Notes: generated from the letters alone by a model not told the origin. A DNA stretch of 64,000 nucleotides from Erwinia mallotivora (GCF_000590885.1 NZ_JFHN01000075.1:1-64000); one strand, 5' to 3'; counted from the first letter of the stretch, positions 1 to 8,924 are shown. Translations and numbers: made by a program.

Positions 1-229
1 CCTTCTCGCCGGTCGGGCGCATATTACAACAGTATCGGCTACGGGGGCTGTCCAGCGCCGAGCGGCGCGTCAGCGTCCAGGGATCAACCCGATCAGAGAG
101 GTAATTCAGTCCGTAATGCGTTTTTAACTGTGATGCGGATAAATCCCCGCAACGCATATCTTTCGCATTGTCATCGTCCATCCGGTTTTGCGTTTTAAAA
201 ATGGTACAGGGAAAGGGTAATGCGCTCAT
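1..229 (-). CDS. DUF3289 (YPO3983) family protein, N-terminal part
   Basis: Partial gene running off the left edge; only the first 76 codons are present. The ATG at 229 has an AAGGAG about nine bases upstream on the minus strand. The N-terminus (MSALPFPCTIF..., then DMRCGDLSASQLK and YLSDRVDPW) lines up with the start of the DUF3289 protein at 43700-44512 in this window (MSALQFPYTIY..., DMRYGDLTAKQLR, VSDVVNPW). I therefore call it a paralogue. The function of the family is unknown; it occurs in enterobacteria, often near DUF943 genes. The rest of the gene is outside the window, so whether it is intact cannot be judged. Confidence 0.6.
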   Translation of the reverse strand, partial: MSALPFPCTIFKTQNRMDDDNAKDMRCGDLSASQLKTHYGLNYLSDRVDPWTLTRRSALDSPRSRYCCNMRPTGEK

Positions 230-390
230 GGTGATACACTCCTTGTGTTATCGTCCGTTGTGGTCAGCACATAAAATATTAACCGTTGAGCGCCGAAAAT
301 AATCATTCAGCACGATCAAATGTCCGTAATTTTAGCGGTTATATATGGGCATCGTAATAATAAGGTGAAGGCCTGAGCAACAACCTTCAC

Positions 391-428
391 CAAAAAAACA
401 CCCTGCCGGCGTGTTGCTTGCAGGGTGG
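391..428 (-). terminator. Rho-independent terminator of the efflux operon
   Basis: An 8-bp perfect stem (CACCCTGC at 399-406, GCAGGGTG at 420-427) is followed on the minus strand by seven T (392-398). It lies about 80 bases past the stop of the NodT-like gene, so it closes the three-gene efflux operon. The rest of the gap 230-504 shows only the upstream region of the left-edge gene. Confidence 0.8.
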
Positions 429-504
429 TTGAAAACAGATTTTTAAACGCCGCCCCCTACGAAGAAGGCGGGTTTTAGCCCGGTGATAAGAACCAGTAAG
501 TCAA

Positions 505-2061
505 TCAGCCAGACGGGGTATCGCCGCTTTCAGCCGGGCCAAACACCGAATAGTCCGGGAGCTTCACATTCTGATACAGCTCCCAGCCGCCGCCCAACGC
601 TTTATACAACGCCACCAGATCCAGACTACTCTGCATCCTCGCGGAAATAGCCTGCTGTTGTGCCTGGCTCAGCTGCCGCTGGGCATCCAGTGCGTCGATA
701 AACGATGACAGTCCTTTGGAGTAGCTGTCATTCGCCAGGTTGAAGGCATTCTGAAACGCCTCCACCGACTGGTCCAGTGCTTCAACCTGCTGTTGATCGC
801 TACGATAGCTGACCAGCGCATTTTCCACATCCTGCAACGCGGTCAGCACTGTCTGACGATAGTTCAGTGCCGCGCTCGCCTGCTCAGCACGCGCCATCTT
901 CACCCCCGATACCAGACGGCCTCCCTGAAATATCGGGATGGAGACGGACGGGCCAAAGCTGTAGAAATGACTGCTCCAGTTATCCAGATAACTGATATCA
1001 GTATTGCGCATCCCGAACTGGCCGGTGAGCGACAGGTCCGGAAACAGCTGAGCCACGGAAACACCAATATTGGCCGTCGCCTCATGCAGTTTAGCTTCCG
1101 CCTGACGCACATCAGGGCGGCGTCGCGCCAGGGTAGAGGGCAGGCCGACCGGCACGGCTTTTGGCAGAGCAGGCATCGCTCTGACCGTCATCAACTCGGC
1201 ATCCAGCGCGCCCGGTGCTTTGCCCGTTAATACTGCCAGCCCGTTCATCGCCTGGTGGATCTGCGCCTGATATTGCGGCAGTTGCGCGCGCAAAGAACTG
1301 AGCTGGGCACGGGCATTTTCCACATCCATCAGCGGTGCCAGACCGTTTTTCTGCTGGCTTTGCGTCAGATCCAGCGTCTGCTGCGCTACCGAAATCTGCG
1401 TTTCCAGCGTCTGAACAATCGCCTGCGCGCCGCGCAGCTGTAGCCAGGTGCGCGCCACTTCCGCTTCCAGCGACACCAGCGCATCATTGCGGCTCTCCAG
1501 CGACTCCTGCTGCTGGGCATCCGCTGCTTCAACCTGGCGGCGAACCTTGCCCCATAAATCCAGCTCCCAGGAGGCATCAAAACTGCCCTGGTAGAGGCCG
1601 ACAGGCTTGGTCAGCCCATCCAGCGTTGAACTGAGCTGAGGGTTGGTCTGATCGACCTGCTGGTAAACGCCTTTCGACTCCAGCTCACCCTGTAAACCAA
1701 GCTGCTGACGTTGGGCGGAAACTTTACCATTAACCGACGGATACCATGCTCCCCGCGCCTGATTAAGTTGCTGACGCGATGCGGCGATACGCAGCACCGC
1801 CTGTTGCAGGCTCAGATTTCCGGCGATGGCACGCGTGATCAGACTGTCAAGCTGCGGATCGTTAAACGATTTCCACCAGGCCGGGCTGGTCGCCGTGGCC
1901 TGGGGCTTTGAGTCACGGTCCGACGACAGACTGTTAAAAGCAGCGGGCGTGGCGGGTTTTGGCGCCTGATAGTCCGGGCCGACCGAGCAGGCTGAGAGCG
2001 CCAGCGTGGCGACCAGCAGCACGCTGAATCGCGAACGCGCAGAAGAAGGGAAAACGTTCAT
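505..2061 (-). CDS. RND/EmrAB-type efflux outer membrane lipoprotein, NodT/OprM family
   Basis: Outer-membrane channel subunit of a tripartite efflux pump, related to TolC/OprM. The chosen ATG at 2061 lies one base after the stop of the inner-membrane pump gene and gives a lipoprotein signal: a basic start, a hydrophobic segment and the lipobox LSAC with the modified Cys near residue 25, followed by VGPDYQAP, the usual NodT-family opening. Two OEP repeats follow, with long heptad-like alpha-hairpin stretches rich in Gln and Ala. The length of 518 aa is normal. A longer frame opens upstream at 2103 but overlaps the pump gene. Last gene of the operon, closed by a strong terminator. The substrate is not predictable. 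Confidence 0.88.
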   Translation of the reverse strand: MNVFPSSARSRFSVLLVATLALSACSVGPDYQAPKPATPAAFNSLSSDRDSKPQATATSPAWWKSFNDPQLDSLITRAIAGNLSLQQAVLRIAASRQQLNQARGAWYPSVNGKVSAQRQQLGLQGELESKGVYQQVDQTNPQLSSTLDGLTKPVGLYQGSFDASWELDLWGKVRRQVEAADAQQQESLESRNDALVSLEAEVARTWLQLRGAQAIVQTLETQISVAQQTLDLTQSQQKNGLAPLMDVENARAQLSSLRAQLPQYQAQIHQAMNGLAVLTGKAPGALDAELMTVRAMPALPKAVPVGLPSTLARRRPDVRQAEAKLHEATANIGVSVAQLFPDLSLTGQFGMRNTDISYLDNWSSHFYSFGPSVSIPIFQGGRLVSGVKMARAEQASAALNYRQTVLTALQDVENALVSYRSDQQQVEALDQSVEAFQNAFNLANDSYSKGLSSFIDALDAQRQLSQAQQQAISARMQSSLDLVALYKALGGGWELYQNVKLPDYSVFGPAESGDTPSG

Positions 2062-2062
2062 G

Positions 2063-3631
2063 TCAGTGTGCTCCAGCACTGCCTTCGCTCTTAATTGGCG
2101 CAAGCAGTAAACAAAAAGGGATCAGGATCAGCGCAATAACGCTGAGGCCCATAAAAACGTCGATATAAGCGAGGAAACGTGCCTGCACGATCATTTGTTT
2201 ATAGATCTGGCCGGTTGCCAGGGTGACAGGATCGCCCACCGCCGAGGTAAAGTCCCGAATACCCTGTGCCCAGCGTTCTACCGTCAGATTAAAAGGCTCG
2301 TTTAACGGCGTCATGTTATGCACCATGTTTGCGCTGCGCGCCTGCTCCCGTTCGGTGATCATCGCAGTGGAGAGAGAAATCCCAATCGATCCCGCAACGT
2401 TACGGCACATGGTAAACAGCGCCGACGCATCGGCATTCAGTCGCTGTGGGATGGTGACAAAAGCGATAGTGGTCAGCGGCACGAACAGGAATCCCAGCCC
2501 GATGGTTTGCGCACTGCGCATCAGCACCAGCGTGGTGAAATCCACATCCGGCGTCAGCGTCGCAGAATAGATAAACGACAAAAACAGGCAGGTAAAGCCA
2601 AAGGCAATAATCAGGCGGGTCTGCACCAGTGGCATCAGTTTCAGTACCAACGGAATCGACAGCACAATCAGCACTGCGCCCGGCGACAGCACCAGCCCCG
2701 ACCAGGTGGCGGTATAACCCAGGTCCTGTTGTGCCAGCTGCGGGATCACCACTGAACTGCCGTAAAGGATCATCGCCATTCCTGCCATTAACAGACTGGC
2801 AACCCAGAAGTTGCGGTCCTTCAGCACATGCAAATCGACCACCGGTTTTCTGGCGTACATCAGCCAGTAGACTGCGCCTACCAGGCCAATCGCCGTCAGT
2901 ACGGCAAAGGTGATAATGAAATTTGAATGGAACCAGTCATCATCTTCACCACGATCCAACATTACCTGCAGACAGCCAAGACCGAGCGTAATCAGACCGA
3001 TGCCAATATAGTCAATGTTCAGTTTGCCTTTTGCCCATTTGCGCTCCCAGGGCGGATCTTCCAGCAGCTGGTAGATGGCCAGCACGCTGATAATGCCAAC
3101 CGGAATATTGATAAAGAAAATCCAGCGCCAGCTGTAGTTATCCGTGATCCAGCCGCCCAGCGTCGGACCAAGGACCGGTGCAACAATGATGGCAATCGAA
3201 GAGAGGCCAAAGGCTTTGCCCCGATCTTCCGGTTTAAAATAGTCCAGTAGCACCGACTGCTGTACCGGCTGCAATCCGCCACCGAAAAAGCCCTGTAGCA
3301 CCCGAAACAGAATGATCTGCCACAGTTCCGTCGCGATACCACAGAGAAAAGAGCAGATGGTAAACATCACAATGCAGATCAGGAAGAACTGCTTGCGGCC
3401 AAAGAGGCGGCTGAAAAACGCCGAGATAGGCAGCACGATGCCGTTAGCCACCAGGTAAGAGGTCAGCACCCAGGTGGACTCGTCATAGCTGGAAGAGAGC
3501 GAACCGGCAACGTGTGGCAGCGCCACGTTAACAATGGTGGTATCGAGGATCTCCATAATTACCGCCAGCGTGACCGTCATCGCAACCAGCCAGGGATTGC
3601 TGGCCGGTTGCCAGTTTTCGCTGTGACTCAT
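2063..3631 (-). CDS. DHA2-family MFS multidrug efflux permease, EmrB-like
   Basis: Fourteen-helix proton-driven drug exporter of the inner membrane (522 aa, typical for EmrB/QacA). The first helix carries EILDTTIVNVALPH, the DHA2 family signature, and the second loop has the motif A-like segment RLFGRKQFF. The helix-5 region GPTLGGWITDNYSWRW is the antiporter motif C of this family. Its start overlaps the end of the periplasmic adaptor gene by four bases, and it is followed after one base by the outer-membrane channel gene. The three genes therefore form one translationally coupled tripartite pump. No regulator gene is adjacent. Confidence 0.9.
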   Translation of the reverse strand: MSHSENWQPASNPWLVAMTVTLAVIMEILDTTIVNVALPHVAGSLSSSYDESTWVLTSYLVANGIVLPISAFFSRLFGRKQFFLICIVMFTICSFLCGIATELWQIILFRVLQGFFGGGLQPVQQSVLLDYFKPEDRGKAFGLSSIAIIVAPVLGPTLGGWITDNYSWRWIFFINIPVGIISVLAIYQLLEDPPWERKWAKGKLNIDYIGIGLITLGLGCLQVMLDRGEDDDWFHSNFIITFAVLTAIGLVGAVYWLMYARKPVVDLHVLKDRNFWVASLLMAGMAMILYGSSVVIPQLAQQDLGYTATWSGLVLSPGAVLIVLSIPLVLKLMPLVQTRLIIAFGFTCLFLSFIYSATLTPDVDFTTLVLMRSAQTIGLGFLFVPLTTIAFVTIPQRLNADASALFTMCRNVAGSIGISLSTAMITEREQARSANMVHNMTPLNEPFNLTVERWAQGIRDFTSAVGDPVTLATGQIYKQMIVQARFLAYIDVFMGLSVIALILIPFCLLLAPIKSEGSAGAH

Positions 3632-4746
3632 TCCACCGTCACCTCAGGCTCGACCGACAGCCCCAGCGGCAGAGGCTTGTTGGGATCCAGCCCTTCGTCG
3701 ATAACAATTTTTACCGGCACGCGCTGCACGATCTTCACGAAGTTACCGGTGGCATTCTCCGCCGGGAACGTGGAGAAGCGAGAGCCCGATCCCATCTGAA
3801 TACTGTCCACATGTCCATGCAGCTTTCTGTCAGGCCATGCATCAATGGTGATTTCAGCTTTGTCGCCGGGTTTCATGCGTCTTAGCTGTGACTCTTTGAA
3901 ATTAGCGGTTATCCAGACATCCGGGGAAACCAGTGAGAACAACGCGCTACCGGCCTGTACCAGGGTGCCCACCTGCACATTACGTTTGGTGACAAAACCA
4001 TCGTAAGGCGCACGCACTTCGGTATAGGAGAGATTCAGGCTGGCAGTGTTGAGCTGCGCCTGTGCCTGTTGCACCTGCGACTGACGGGCTTCCACATTGG
4101 TTTTCTGCTGACGGATTTGCAGCGCAATTTGCGAGGCGACCTCCACCTGTGCTTTTGCACTTTCCAGTTCGGCTTTTGCGCTTCTCAGCTGTGCGCTGGC
4201 CGCATCGATATTGCGCTGGGAGGTGGCACGGGGGTCCACGCCGCGCTGGCGCTTATAATCTTCCTGCGCGTTGAGCATGTTAGCTTCTGCTTTCGCCTGC
4301 TGAGCCAGCGCCTGGTCTTTTTGTGCCGGATACTGCACTTCGGACAGCGCCAGCTGGGCCTGAGCCTGATGCAACTGCGCCACCGCCAGCCCAAGCTGCG
4401 CCTGAGCCTGATCGCGCTGTGCGGTGTTGTCACGCGGATCGATCACCACCAGCAAATCGCCCTTTTTCACCCGTTGGTTATCACGCACCAGTAATTGCGT
4501 CACATAGCCGGAAGCTTTTGGCGCAATGGTGACCGCATCGGCTTCGGTGAAGGCATCATCGGTGGATTCGATATTGCGGGTAGTGAGCCAGAACCACAGT
4601 GCAACAACCAACGCAATGACCACCACTATCGCCAGGATAATCAGTGGCTTTTTGCCGGGGCGTTGACGTTCAGATTGTTGGGGATTGTCCTGTTGCTGGG
4701 TGTGATGCTGCTGATCATCAGGCTGAGAAGTTGATTGGTTGTCCAT
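3628..4746 (-). CDS. HlyD-family efflux periplasmic adaptor, EmrA-like
   Basis: Membrane-fusion subunit linking the EmrB-like permease to the outer-membrane channel. A short cytoplasmic Gln/Pro-rich head of about 30 residues is followed by one transmembrane helix (IILAIVVVIALVVALWFWL), a biotinyl-lipoyl half motif (TDDAFTEADAVTIAPKASGYV), a long alpha-helical hairpin rich in AQAQL repeats, the second lipoyl half (VRAPYDGFVTKRNVQVGT) and a beta-barrel domain. About 372 aa, normal for the family. I prefer the ATG at 4746; an ATG three codons upstream (4755) is also possible. First gene of the operon. No clear operator or promoter was picked out in the 117 bases upstream. Confidence 0.88.
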   Translation of the reverse strand: MDNQSTSQPDDQQHHTQQQDNPQQSERQRPGKKPLIILAIVVVIALVVALWFWLTTRNIESTDDAFTEADAVTIAPKASGYVTQLLVRDNQRVKKGDLLVVIDPRDNTAQRDQAQAQLGLAVAQLHQAQAQLALSEVQYPAQKDQALAQQAKAEANMLNAQEDYKRQRGVDPRATSQRNIDAASAQLRSAKAELESAKAQVEVASQIALQIRQQKTNVEARQSQVQQAQAQLNTASLNLSYTEVRAPYDGFVTKRNVQVGTLVQAGSALFSLVSPDVWITANFKESQLRRMKPGDKAEITIDAWPDRKLHGHVDSIQMGSGSRFSTFPAENATGNFVKIVQRVPVKIVIDEGLDPNKPLPLGLSVEPEVTVE

Positions 4747-4863
4747 AGGTCTCATCGGTTCGCTGTGGACCTCTGTCAGGCCCGCAAAATTTATGCAGCT
4801 ATAACAATAAGACGTAAAATGACAAAAGTCAGCGTTTCTTTACTTACCAGCCTGATAATGCGT

Positions 4864-5979
4864 CTATGCCGCATTCAAAGCTAAAAGCAGGCCCCAGCCG
4901 ACCAGTATGGCCCAGCCCAGCATCGGCACAGAATAGAGATGAAAACGCCACCAGATGCTGCGATCTTCCGCCATCCGCAGGGCAATAAGATTGGCCAGCG
5001 ATCCGGGAAGTAATCCAAAACCACCAATATTCACCGCCCAGGCCAGTAAGGTACTGGCGGGCAGGCTGTGCAGCAGCAGGATAGTCGCGGGAACGTTACT
5101 GATCACCTGCGACAAACCTGCCGCCACCAGATAATGCCCGCCCGCCGGTAACCGGGTTACCTGATGCAGAAGATGCTGAAGTTCCGGTATCTTTGTCAGC
5201 AGGAACACATCAATAAACATGGCGATAAACACCGCCAGCAGGCTCCAGTCGATGGTTAACAAAATACGACGGGCAGTTAACAGCAAGACCGCAAACACCA
5301 CCACCAGTCCCCAACCGGCAAAGTTCAATTCCAGCAGGACGATAAACAGCAGATAAAGCAGCACAGCGGTTATCAGTAACGGGCGCTGCCACTCCTGTTC
5401 CTGTTGATGGGATGAGCGTTCAATCTGGCGGCGGGGAAAGCAAAAAAACGTCAGCACCAGCAGGCTGACCATCAGCACCAAAGCCAGCGGCAGCATTTGC
5501 CAGACAAACTGGCCGAAATCCATTGCGCCATGTCGCCACAGCAAAATATTTTGCGGATTACCGATTGGCGTCAGCATAGAACCGGCGTTGACCGCCAGCG
5601 CTTCAAAGATAATCAGTCGGGAAAGAGGCAGCGCGGAGTACTGCCGCAACGACAGGGTCAGCGGCACCAGAATAAACAGCGCCACATCGTTGGTCAGAAA
5701 GGTGGAAAGTAACGCGGCAGCGGCGACAAAAAACAGCGCCAGCGATCGCTGATAACGAAAGCGTTGTATCAGACGCCGTCCCAGCACATCAAAGTAGCCA
5801 CTGGCTTCAATCGCCTTCGTCAGCATCAGCAGACCACAAAGAGTAATCATGGTCTGCCAGTCTATCGCAGCCGGAAGCTCAGCCAGTGAAAAGGGTGCCA
5901 GGCAGGCCAGCAGCAGACCAAGCAACACCAGCAGATGCAGAAAGCGATCGTGCAGAAACGGCCTGAGCAAGGTTGTCAT
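4864..5979 (-). CDS. ybiR: SLC13/ArsB-like anion transporter family protein YbiR
   Basis: Polytopic inner-membrane protein (371 aa, about eleven hydrophobic segments) of the ion-transporter superfamily that includes ArsB and NhaD-type carriers. The segments NDVALFILVPLTL and NAGSMLTPIGNPQN, with its paired GNPQN signature, are typical of the family. It follows mntR by 19 bases on the same strand, the same order as mntR-ybiR in E. coli. That suggests a shared transcript with the manganese regulator, though a role in manganese handling is unproven. Substrate unknown. Confidence 0.85.
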   Translation of the reverse strand: MTTLLRPFLHDRFLHLLVLLGLLLACLAPFSLAELPAAIDWQTMITLCGLLMLTKAIEASGYFDVLGRRLIQRFRYQRSLALFFVAAAALLSTFLTNDVALFILVPLTLSLRQYSALPLSRLIIFEALAVNAGSMLTPIGNPQNILLWRHGAMDFGQFVWQMLPLALVLMVSLLVLTFFCFPRRQIERSSHQQEQEWQRPLLITAVLLYLLFIVLLELNFAGWGLVVVFAVLLLTARRILLTIDWSLLAVFIAMFIDVFLLTKIPELQHLLHQVTRLPAGGHYLVAAGLSQVISNVPATILLLHSLPASTLLAWAVNIGGFGLLPGSLANLIALRMAEDRSIWWRFHLYSVPMLGWAILVGWGLLLALNAA

Positions 5980-5998
5980 AGAGTCTCACTGAGAGGGA

Positions 5999-6451
5999 TT
6001 ATTGTCGGCTTTCATAAAATTGCTGGAAAATCGCCAGCGTTTCATCACTCACGTGATGTTCCAGTCCTTCCGCATCCCGGCGGGCAGTGTCGGGACTGAT
6101 CCCCAACGCCAGAAGAAACGTTTCGACAATGTGATGGCGTTTGCGACTCTCTTCAGCCAGCGCCTCACCTTCTGCGGTAAGAAACACGCCACGGTAGGGG
6201 ATCTGTTCAATAAGCCCACCACCAGCCAGTCTTTTCAACATCTTCGCTACGGTCGGTTGTGAAACACCCAGACGAGCGGCCATATCCACCTGACGCGCTT
6301 CCCCAAATTCACGGATTAAATCGGAAATCAGCTCAACATAATCATCAATAAGTTCACGGCGGTGAGCTTCGCGCACCTGACGAAAACCTTCTACATGCTC
6401 TTCAATATCTTTTAATGGCGTGGATACTGCCGTTTTTGCGCGACGACTCAT
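5999..6451 (-). CDS. mntR: Manganese-responsive transcriptional regulator MntR
   Basis: DtxR-family repressor that binds Mn2+ and shuts off manganese uptake. 150 aa, close to the 155 aa of E. coli MntR and nearly identical in the core: the helix-turn-helix [19 protein letters not shown] at about residues 58-76 and the dimer and metal segment ([26 protein letters not shown]), which carries the Glu and His ligands. Transcribed away from the mntS gene found here at 6617-6742, with an MntR box between them. Likely operon with ybiR. Confidence 0.93.
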   Translation of the reverse strand: MSRRAKTAVSTPLKDIEEHVEGFRQVREAHRRELIDDYVELISDLIREFGEARQVDMAARLGVSQPTVAKMLKRLAGGGLIEQIPYRGVFLTAEGEALAEESRKRHHIVETFLLALGISPDTARRDAEGLEHHVSDETLAIFQQFYESRQ

Positions 6452-6566
6452 TCAGCTTCCTCATTATTATCACTGACGCACAGACACAGCCGCATCAACC
6501 TGGTAGTGCCACATTGTAAACGAAGCTCAAAGAAGCACAAATTTTCACGCAACAGCACTGGCTATG

Positions 6567-6597
6567 AAATATAGCCTGTGCTATACCTGTGGATAAT
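6567..6597 (+). promoter_or_regulatory. MntR box and mntS promoter
   Basis: ATAGC (6571-6575), a 4-base spacer and GCTAT (6580-6584) form an inverted repeat within a 22-base site beginning AAATATAGC. This matches the known enterobacterial MntR operator pattern, in which the ATAGC and GCTAT arms are separated by four bases. A second overlapping dyad, GGCTAT-N5-ATAGCC, starts at 6560. GATAAT at 6592-6597 is a good -10 element just downstream, so MntR bound here would block mntS transcription. No convincing -35 is visible. Confidence 0.7.
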
Positions 6598-6616
6598 GTG
6601 AACGGAGGAATTCACC

Positions 6617-6742
6617 ATGAATAAACCACTTCTGTTGCAGCTGCTTTGTCGGTCGCCATTTACTCTGCGGCTCCAGCTACTGGAAATGTTAACTGCCAGG
6701 CCAGATACGCCAGAATTCAGCCATAAAAAAATCCGCCACTGA
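6617..6742 (+). CDS. mntS: Small manganese protein MntS
   Basis: A 41-codon ORF with GGAGGA seven bases before the ATG. The central segment SPFTLRLQLLEML parallels SPFKVRLMLLSML of E. coli MntS (42 aa, formerly the rybA region). It lies in the same place, divergent from mntR and convergent with ompX, behind an MntR box. MntS is known to raise the effective intracellular Mn pool by acting on the exporter MntP. The C-terminal third is not conserved with E. coli. The stop codon lies inside the loop of the downstream terminator hairpin. The assignment depends on position and partial similarity. Confidence 0.72.
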   Translation: MNKPLLLQLLCRSPFTLRLQLLEMLTARPDTPEFSHKKIRH

Positions 6743-6757
6743 GAGCGGATTTTTTTT
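6725..6757. terminator. Bidirectional terminator between mntS and ompX
   Basis: AATCCGC (6730-6736) pairs with GCGGATT (6745-6751). The hairpin is followed by T on the plus strand to 6757 and by T on the minus strand across 6725-6731. It can terminate mntS rightwards and ompX leftwards. The mntS stop codon (6740-6742) is inside the loop. Confidence 0.85.
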
Positions 6758-6787
6758 GCCAGCCGGAGCTGGCAAAGCGGAGACAAC

Positions 6788-7300
6788 TTAGAAGCTGTAA
6801 CCTACGCCAGCAATCCAGGTGCCAACGTCAACGCTACGGATACGGCTCTGCTCGTAACCAACATCCAGGGCAACGTTTTCGATACCTGGGTTGAACTGCA
6901 TACCTGCACCGTAAGAGAAGCCAACATCGCTGGAGTCAGATTTGTTACGATCCGGGCCGTTAGCCTGGAATTTACCGTAACCGATACCTACAACACCGTA
7001 GATGCTTGCCCAGTCGTTCAGACGGAAAGCAGGACCACCGGTCACACCGTAATACTGAGCTTTGTTGTAAACGCCAGCATCGGTGTTATTTTTAGCAGTG
7101 TAAGTCAATGAACCAATCCAACCCAGTGGGTTGCTACCGTCTTCGTAACGGTATTTCAGGTTGAAACCGTTGGCTTTATTCATCACGCCCTGCATATCGC
7201 TCTGAGCGTAACCACCGGAAACAGTGCTTTGTGCCATTGCAGAACCAGCAGTTACAGCCAGCACACAAGCTAATGCGGAAAGACATGCAATTTTTTTCAT
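6788..7300 (-). CDS. ompX: Outer membrane protein OmpX
   Basis: Eight-stranded outer-membrane beta-barrel of the OmpX/Ail family. The ATG at 7300 (AGGTGG nearby) gives a 23-residue signal peptide ending SAMAQ, then STVSGGYAQSDMQG. The length of 170 aa equals E. coli OmpX within one residue. The C-terminal beta-signal is WIAGVGYSF, with the terminal Phe required by the BAM machinery. The open frame extends 18 codons further upstream, but that part lacks a signal peptide. It ends in a bidirectional terminator shared with mntS. Divergent from rhtA. Confidence 0.93.
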   Translation of the reverse strand: MKKIACLSALACVLAVTAGSAMAQSTVSGGYAQSDMQGVMNKANGFNLKYRYEDGSNPLGWIGSLTYTAKNNTDAGVYNKAQYYGVTGGPAFRLNDWASIYGVVGIGYGKFQANGPDRNKSDSSDVGFSYGAGMQFNPGIENVALDVGYEQSRIRSVDVGTWIAGVGYSF

Positions 7301-7660
7301 AACCACCTCAAATGTGAAAATACTTATCTCCTGACAACCCTGAAAATATAACAAAACTCAGAAAGAAACTCTGCCCCGATTTTGTTGTCCAAGACAAAGT
7401 TTGGTGTAACAGGACGTTAATGAAGTTTCATATGTCATTCTTTTTTCTTATAATTTAAGAGTTCCCTCAGGCTTTTAACCACTGTGTAAAAAAATGTTCA
7501 TCCGGTTAATTCTTAATTGATTTTGACGCTTCTTTACTGAAAAAAAGCTTCTGCTGACAGGTTACAGACTTTTTTATGTCAGATATTGAAGGTTTGTCTC
7601 CGCTGTCCGTTACACTGTAAGCACTCTCCCCTGCATGGACAAAAAAGGTTGGTCTACAGG
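7301..7660. other. Divergent ompX-rhtA intergenic region
   Basis: 360 bases with no supported gene. It must hold promoters for both ompX (minus) and rhtA (plus). TATAAT at 7449-7454 is the clearest -10 like hexamer on the plus strand, with only a poor -35 (TTTCAT at 7426-7431). An open frame on the minus strand at 7506-7691 has no similarity I recognise and overlaps rhtA, so I do not call it. Confidence 0.5.
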
Positions 7661-8560
7661 ATGTTTTCTTCATCTTCTTCACGTTCCCCACTCTGGCTGC
7701 CTGTTCTGGTTTTGTTAATCGCCATGACCTCCATTCAGGGGGGAGCCGCTCTGGCTAAAACCCTGTTCCCACTGGTTGGAGCGCCAGGTATTACCGCCCT
7801 GCGCCTGGGGCTGGGCACGGCAATCTTATGTATTATTTTCAAACCCTGGCGTCTGCGATTTACCCGTCAACAGCTCATCCCTCTGCTGATGTATGGCCTG
7901 GCGCTGGGGGGAATGAATTACTCTTTTTATCTGGCGCTTCGCACTATTCCACTGGGCATTGCCGTCGCCCTGGAATTTACCGGGCCACTGGCGCTGGCGC
8001 TGGCTGGTTCACGAAGACCCCTCGATTTTGTCTGGGTGCTGCTGGCACTGTTGGGCCTGTGGCTTCTGTTGCCGCTCGGTCAGGATATTGCCAGCATAGA
8101 CCTGCATGGCGCATTGCTGGCGGTACTGGCCGGTGCATTCTGGGCAATTTATATTTTGTGTGGACAGCGGGCAGGCGCGCAGCACGGTCCGGCAACGGTA
8201 GCAATGGGGTCTTTGATTGCCTCACTGGTTTTTGTTCCTCTCGGTCTGACCTTTGCCAGCAGTGGGATCTGGAATCTTTCCCTGTTACCCATTGCCCTGG
8301 CTATTGCGGTCCTGTCCAGCGCTCTGCCCTACTCTCTTGAGATGGTGGCATTAACCCGCCTGCCGGCCAGGATTTTTGGCACGCTGATGAGCATGGAACC
8401 CGCTATGGCAGCACTTTCAGGAATGTTGTTTTTGGGTGAAATGCTCACCATGATGCAGTGGCTGGGGCTGCTGGCCGTGGTGCTGGCATCGGTGGGTTCA
8501 ACGCTGACCATGCGACCAGCAAAATCGAAAATTACCCCAGTCAGTGAACGGCGAGAGTAA
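7661..8560 (+). CDS. rhtA: Threonine/homoserine exporter RhtA
   Basis: Inner-membrane EamA/DMT-superfamily exporter of threonine and homoserine (299 aa, ten predicted helices in two EamA repeats). It matches E. coli RhtA through MTSIQGGAALAKTLFPLVG, PLGIAVALEFTGPLA and LTRLPARIFGTLMSMEPA. The chosen ATG at 7661 gives the family N-terminus. An upstream in-frame start at 7586 would add 25 residues unlike the family. Position between ompX and dps is as in E. coli. A terminator overlaps its 3' end. Confidence 0.92.
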   Translation: MFSSSSSRSPLWLPVLVLLIAMTSIQGGAALAKTLFPLVGAPGITALRLGLGTAILCIIFKPWRLRFTRQQLIPLLMYGLALGGMNYSFYLALRTIPLGIAVALEFTGPLALALAGSRRPLDFVWVLLALLGLWLLLPLGQDIASIDLHGALLAVLAGAFWAIYILCGQRAGAQHGPATVAMGSLIASLVFVPLGLTFASSGIWNLSLLPIALAIAVLSSALPYSLEMVALTRLPARIFGTLMSMEPAMAALSGMLFLGEMLTMMQWLGLLAVVLASVGSTLTMRPAKSKITPVSERRE

Positions 8561-8577
8561 TCCCGCCGTTTTATTTA
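8547..8577 (+). terminator. rhtA terminator
   Basis: AACGGCG (8547-8553) pairs with CGCCGTT (8564-8570), followed by TTATTTAT. The rhtA stop codon lies in the loop. Confidence 0.7.
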
Positions 8578-8750
8578 TCAGGCAGAACCGGCCAGAAAGG
8601 AATTACCGGCGAATGAGGGTTATTAATTAAACCAATGACATAGCACCAGCATTTATCTGACAGAATAACTGTAAACAAATTTTATAAAAATAGCGTCATC
8701 TCATAAACAAAAAACCAAAAATATCAATACATTATATAATTTTTTTAACT

Positions 8751-8769
8751 GATAATCTTTATCATTATT
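8751..8769. promoter_or_regulatory. Candidate Fur box upstream of dps
   Basis: The 19-base stretch beginning GATAATCTTTATCATTATT agrees with the E. coli Fur consensus (GATAAT, GATAAT, CATTATC arms) at 15 of 19 positions by my hand alignment. It lies about 105 bases upstream of the dps -10 element, in an AT-rich segment that also contains a TATAAT at 8735-8740. Whether it serves dps or an unrecognised short transcript is unclear. Nothing else is supported in 8578-8870. Confidence 0.45.
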
Positions 8770-8871
8770 ATTCAGGGAGAGAATAACCCTCATTTATTTC
8801 CCCCGACATAACCTGAGGAAAATACAATTTAACCGATAGGCATTAACTTTCCGGCAGAGTTAAAAACTGGT

Positions 8872-8879
8872 GCTATAAT
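8872..8879 (+). promoter_or_regulatory. dps promoter -10 element
   Basis: GCTATAAT preceded by TG gives an extended -10 (TATAAT at 8874-8879), 45 bases before the dps start. No consensus -35 is present 17 bases upstream, which suits a sigma-S or activator-dependent promoter as known for E. coli dps. Confidence 0.6.
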
Positions 8880-8924
8880 GATTGCTTAGCTTTAAGGTCA
8901 ACGCCTATTAAGAGGATATTAATG

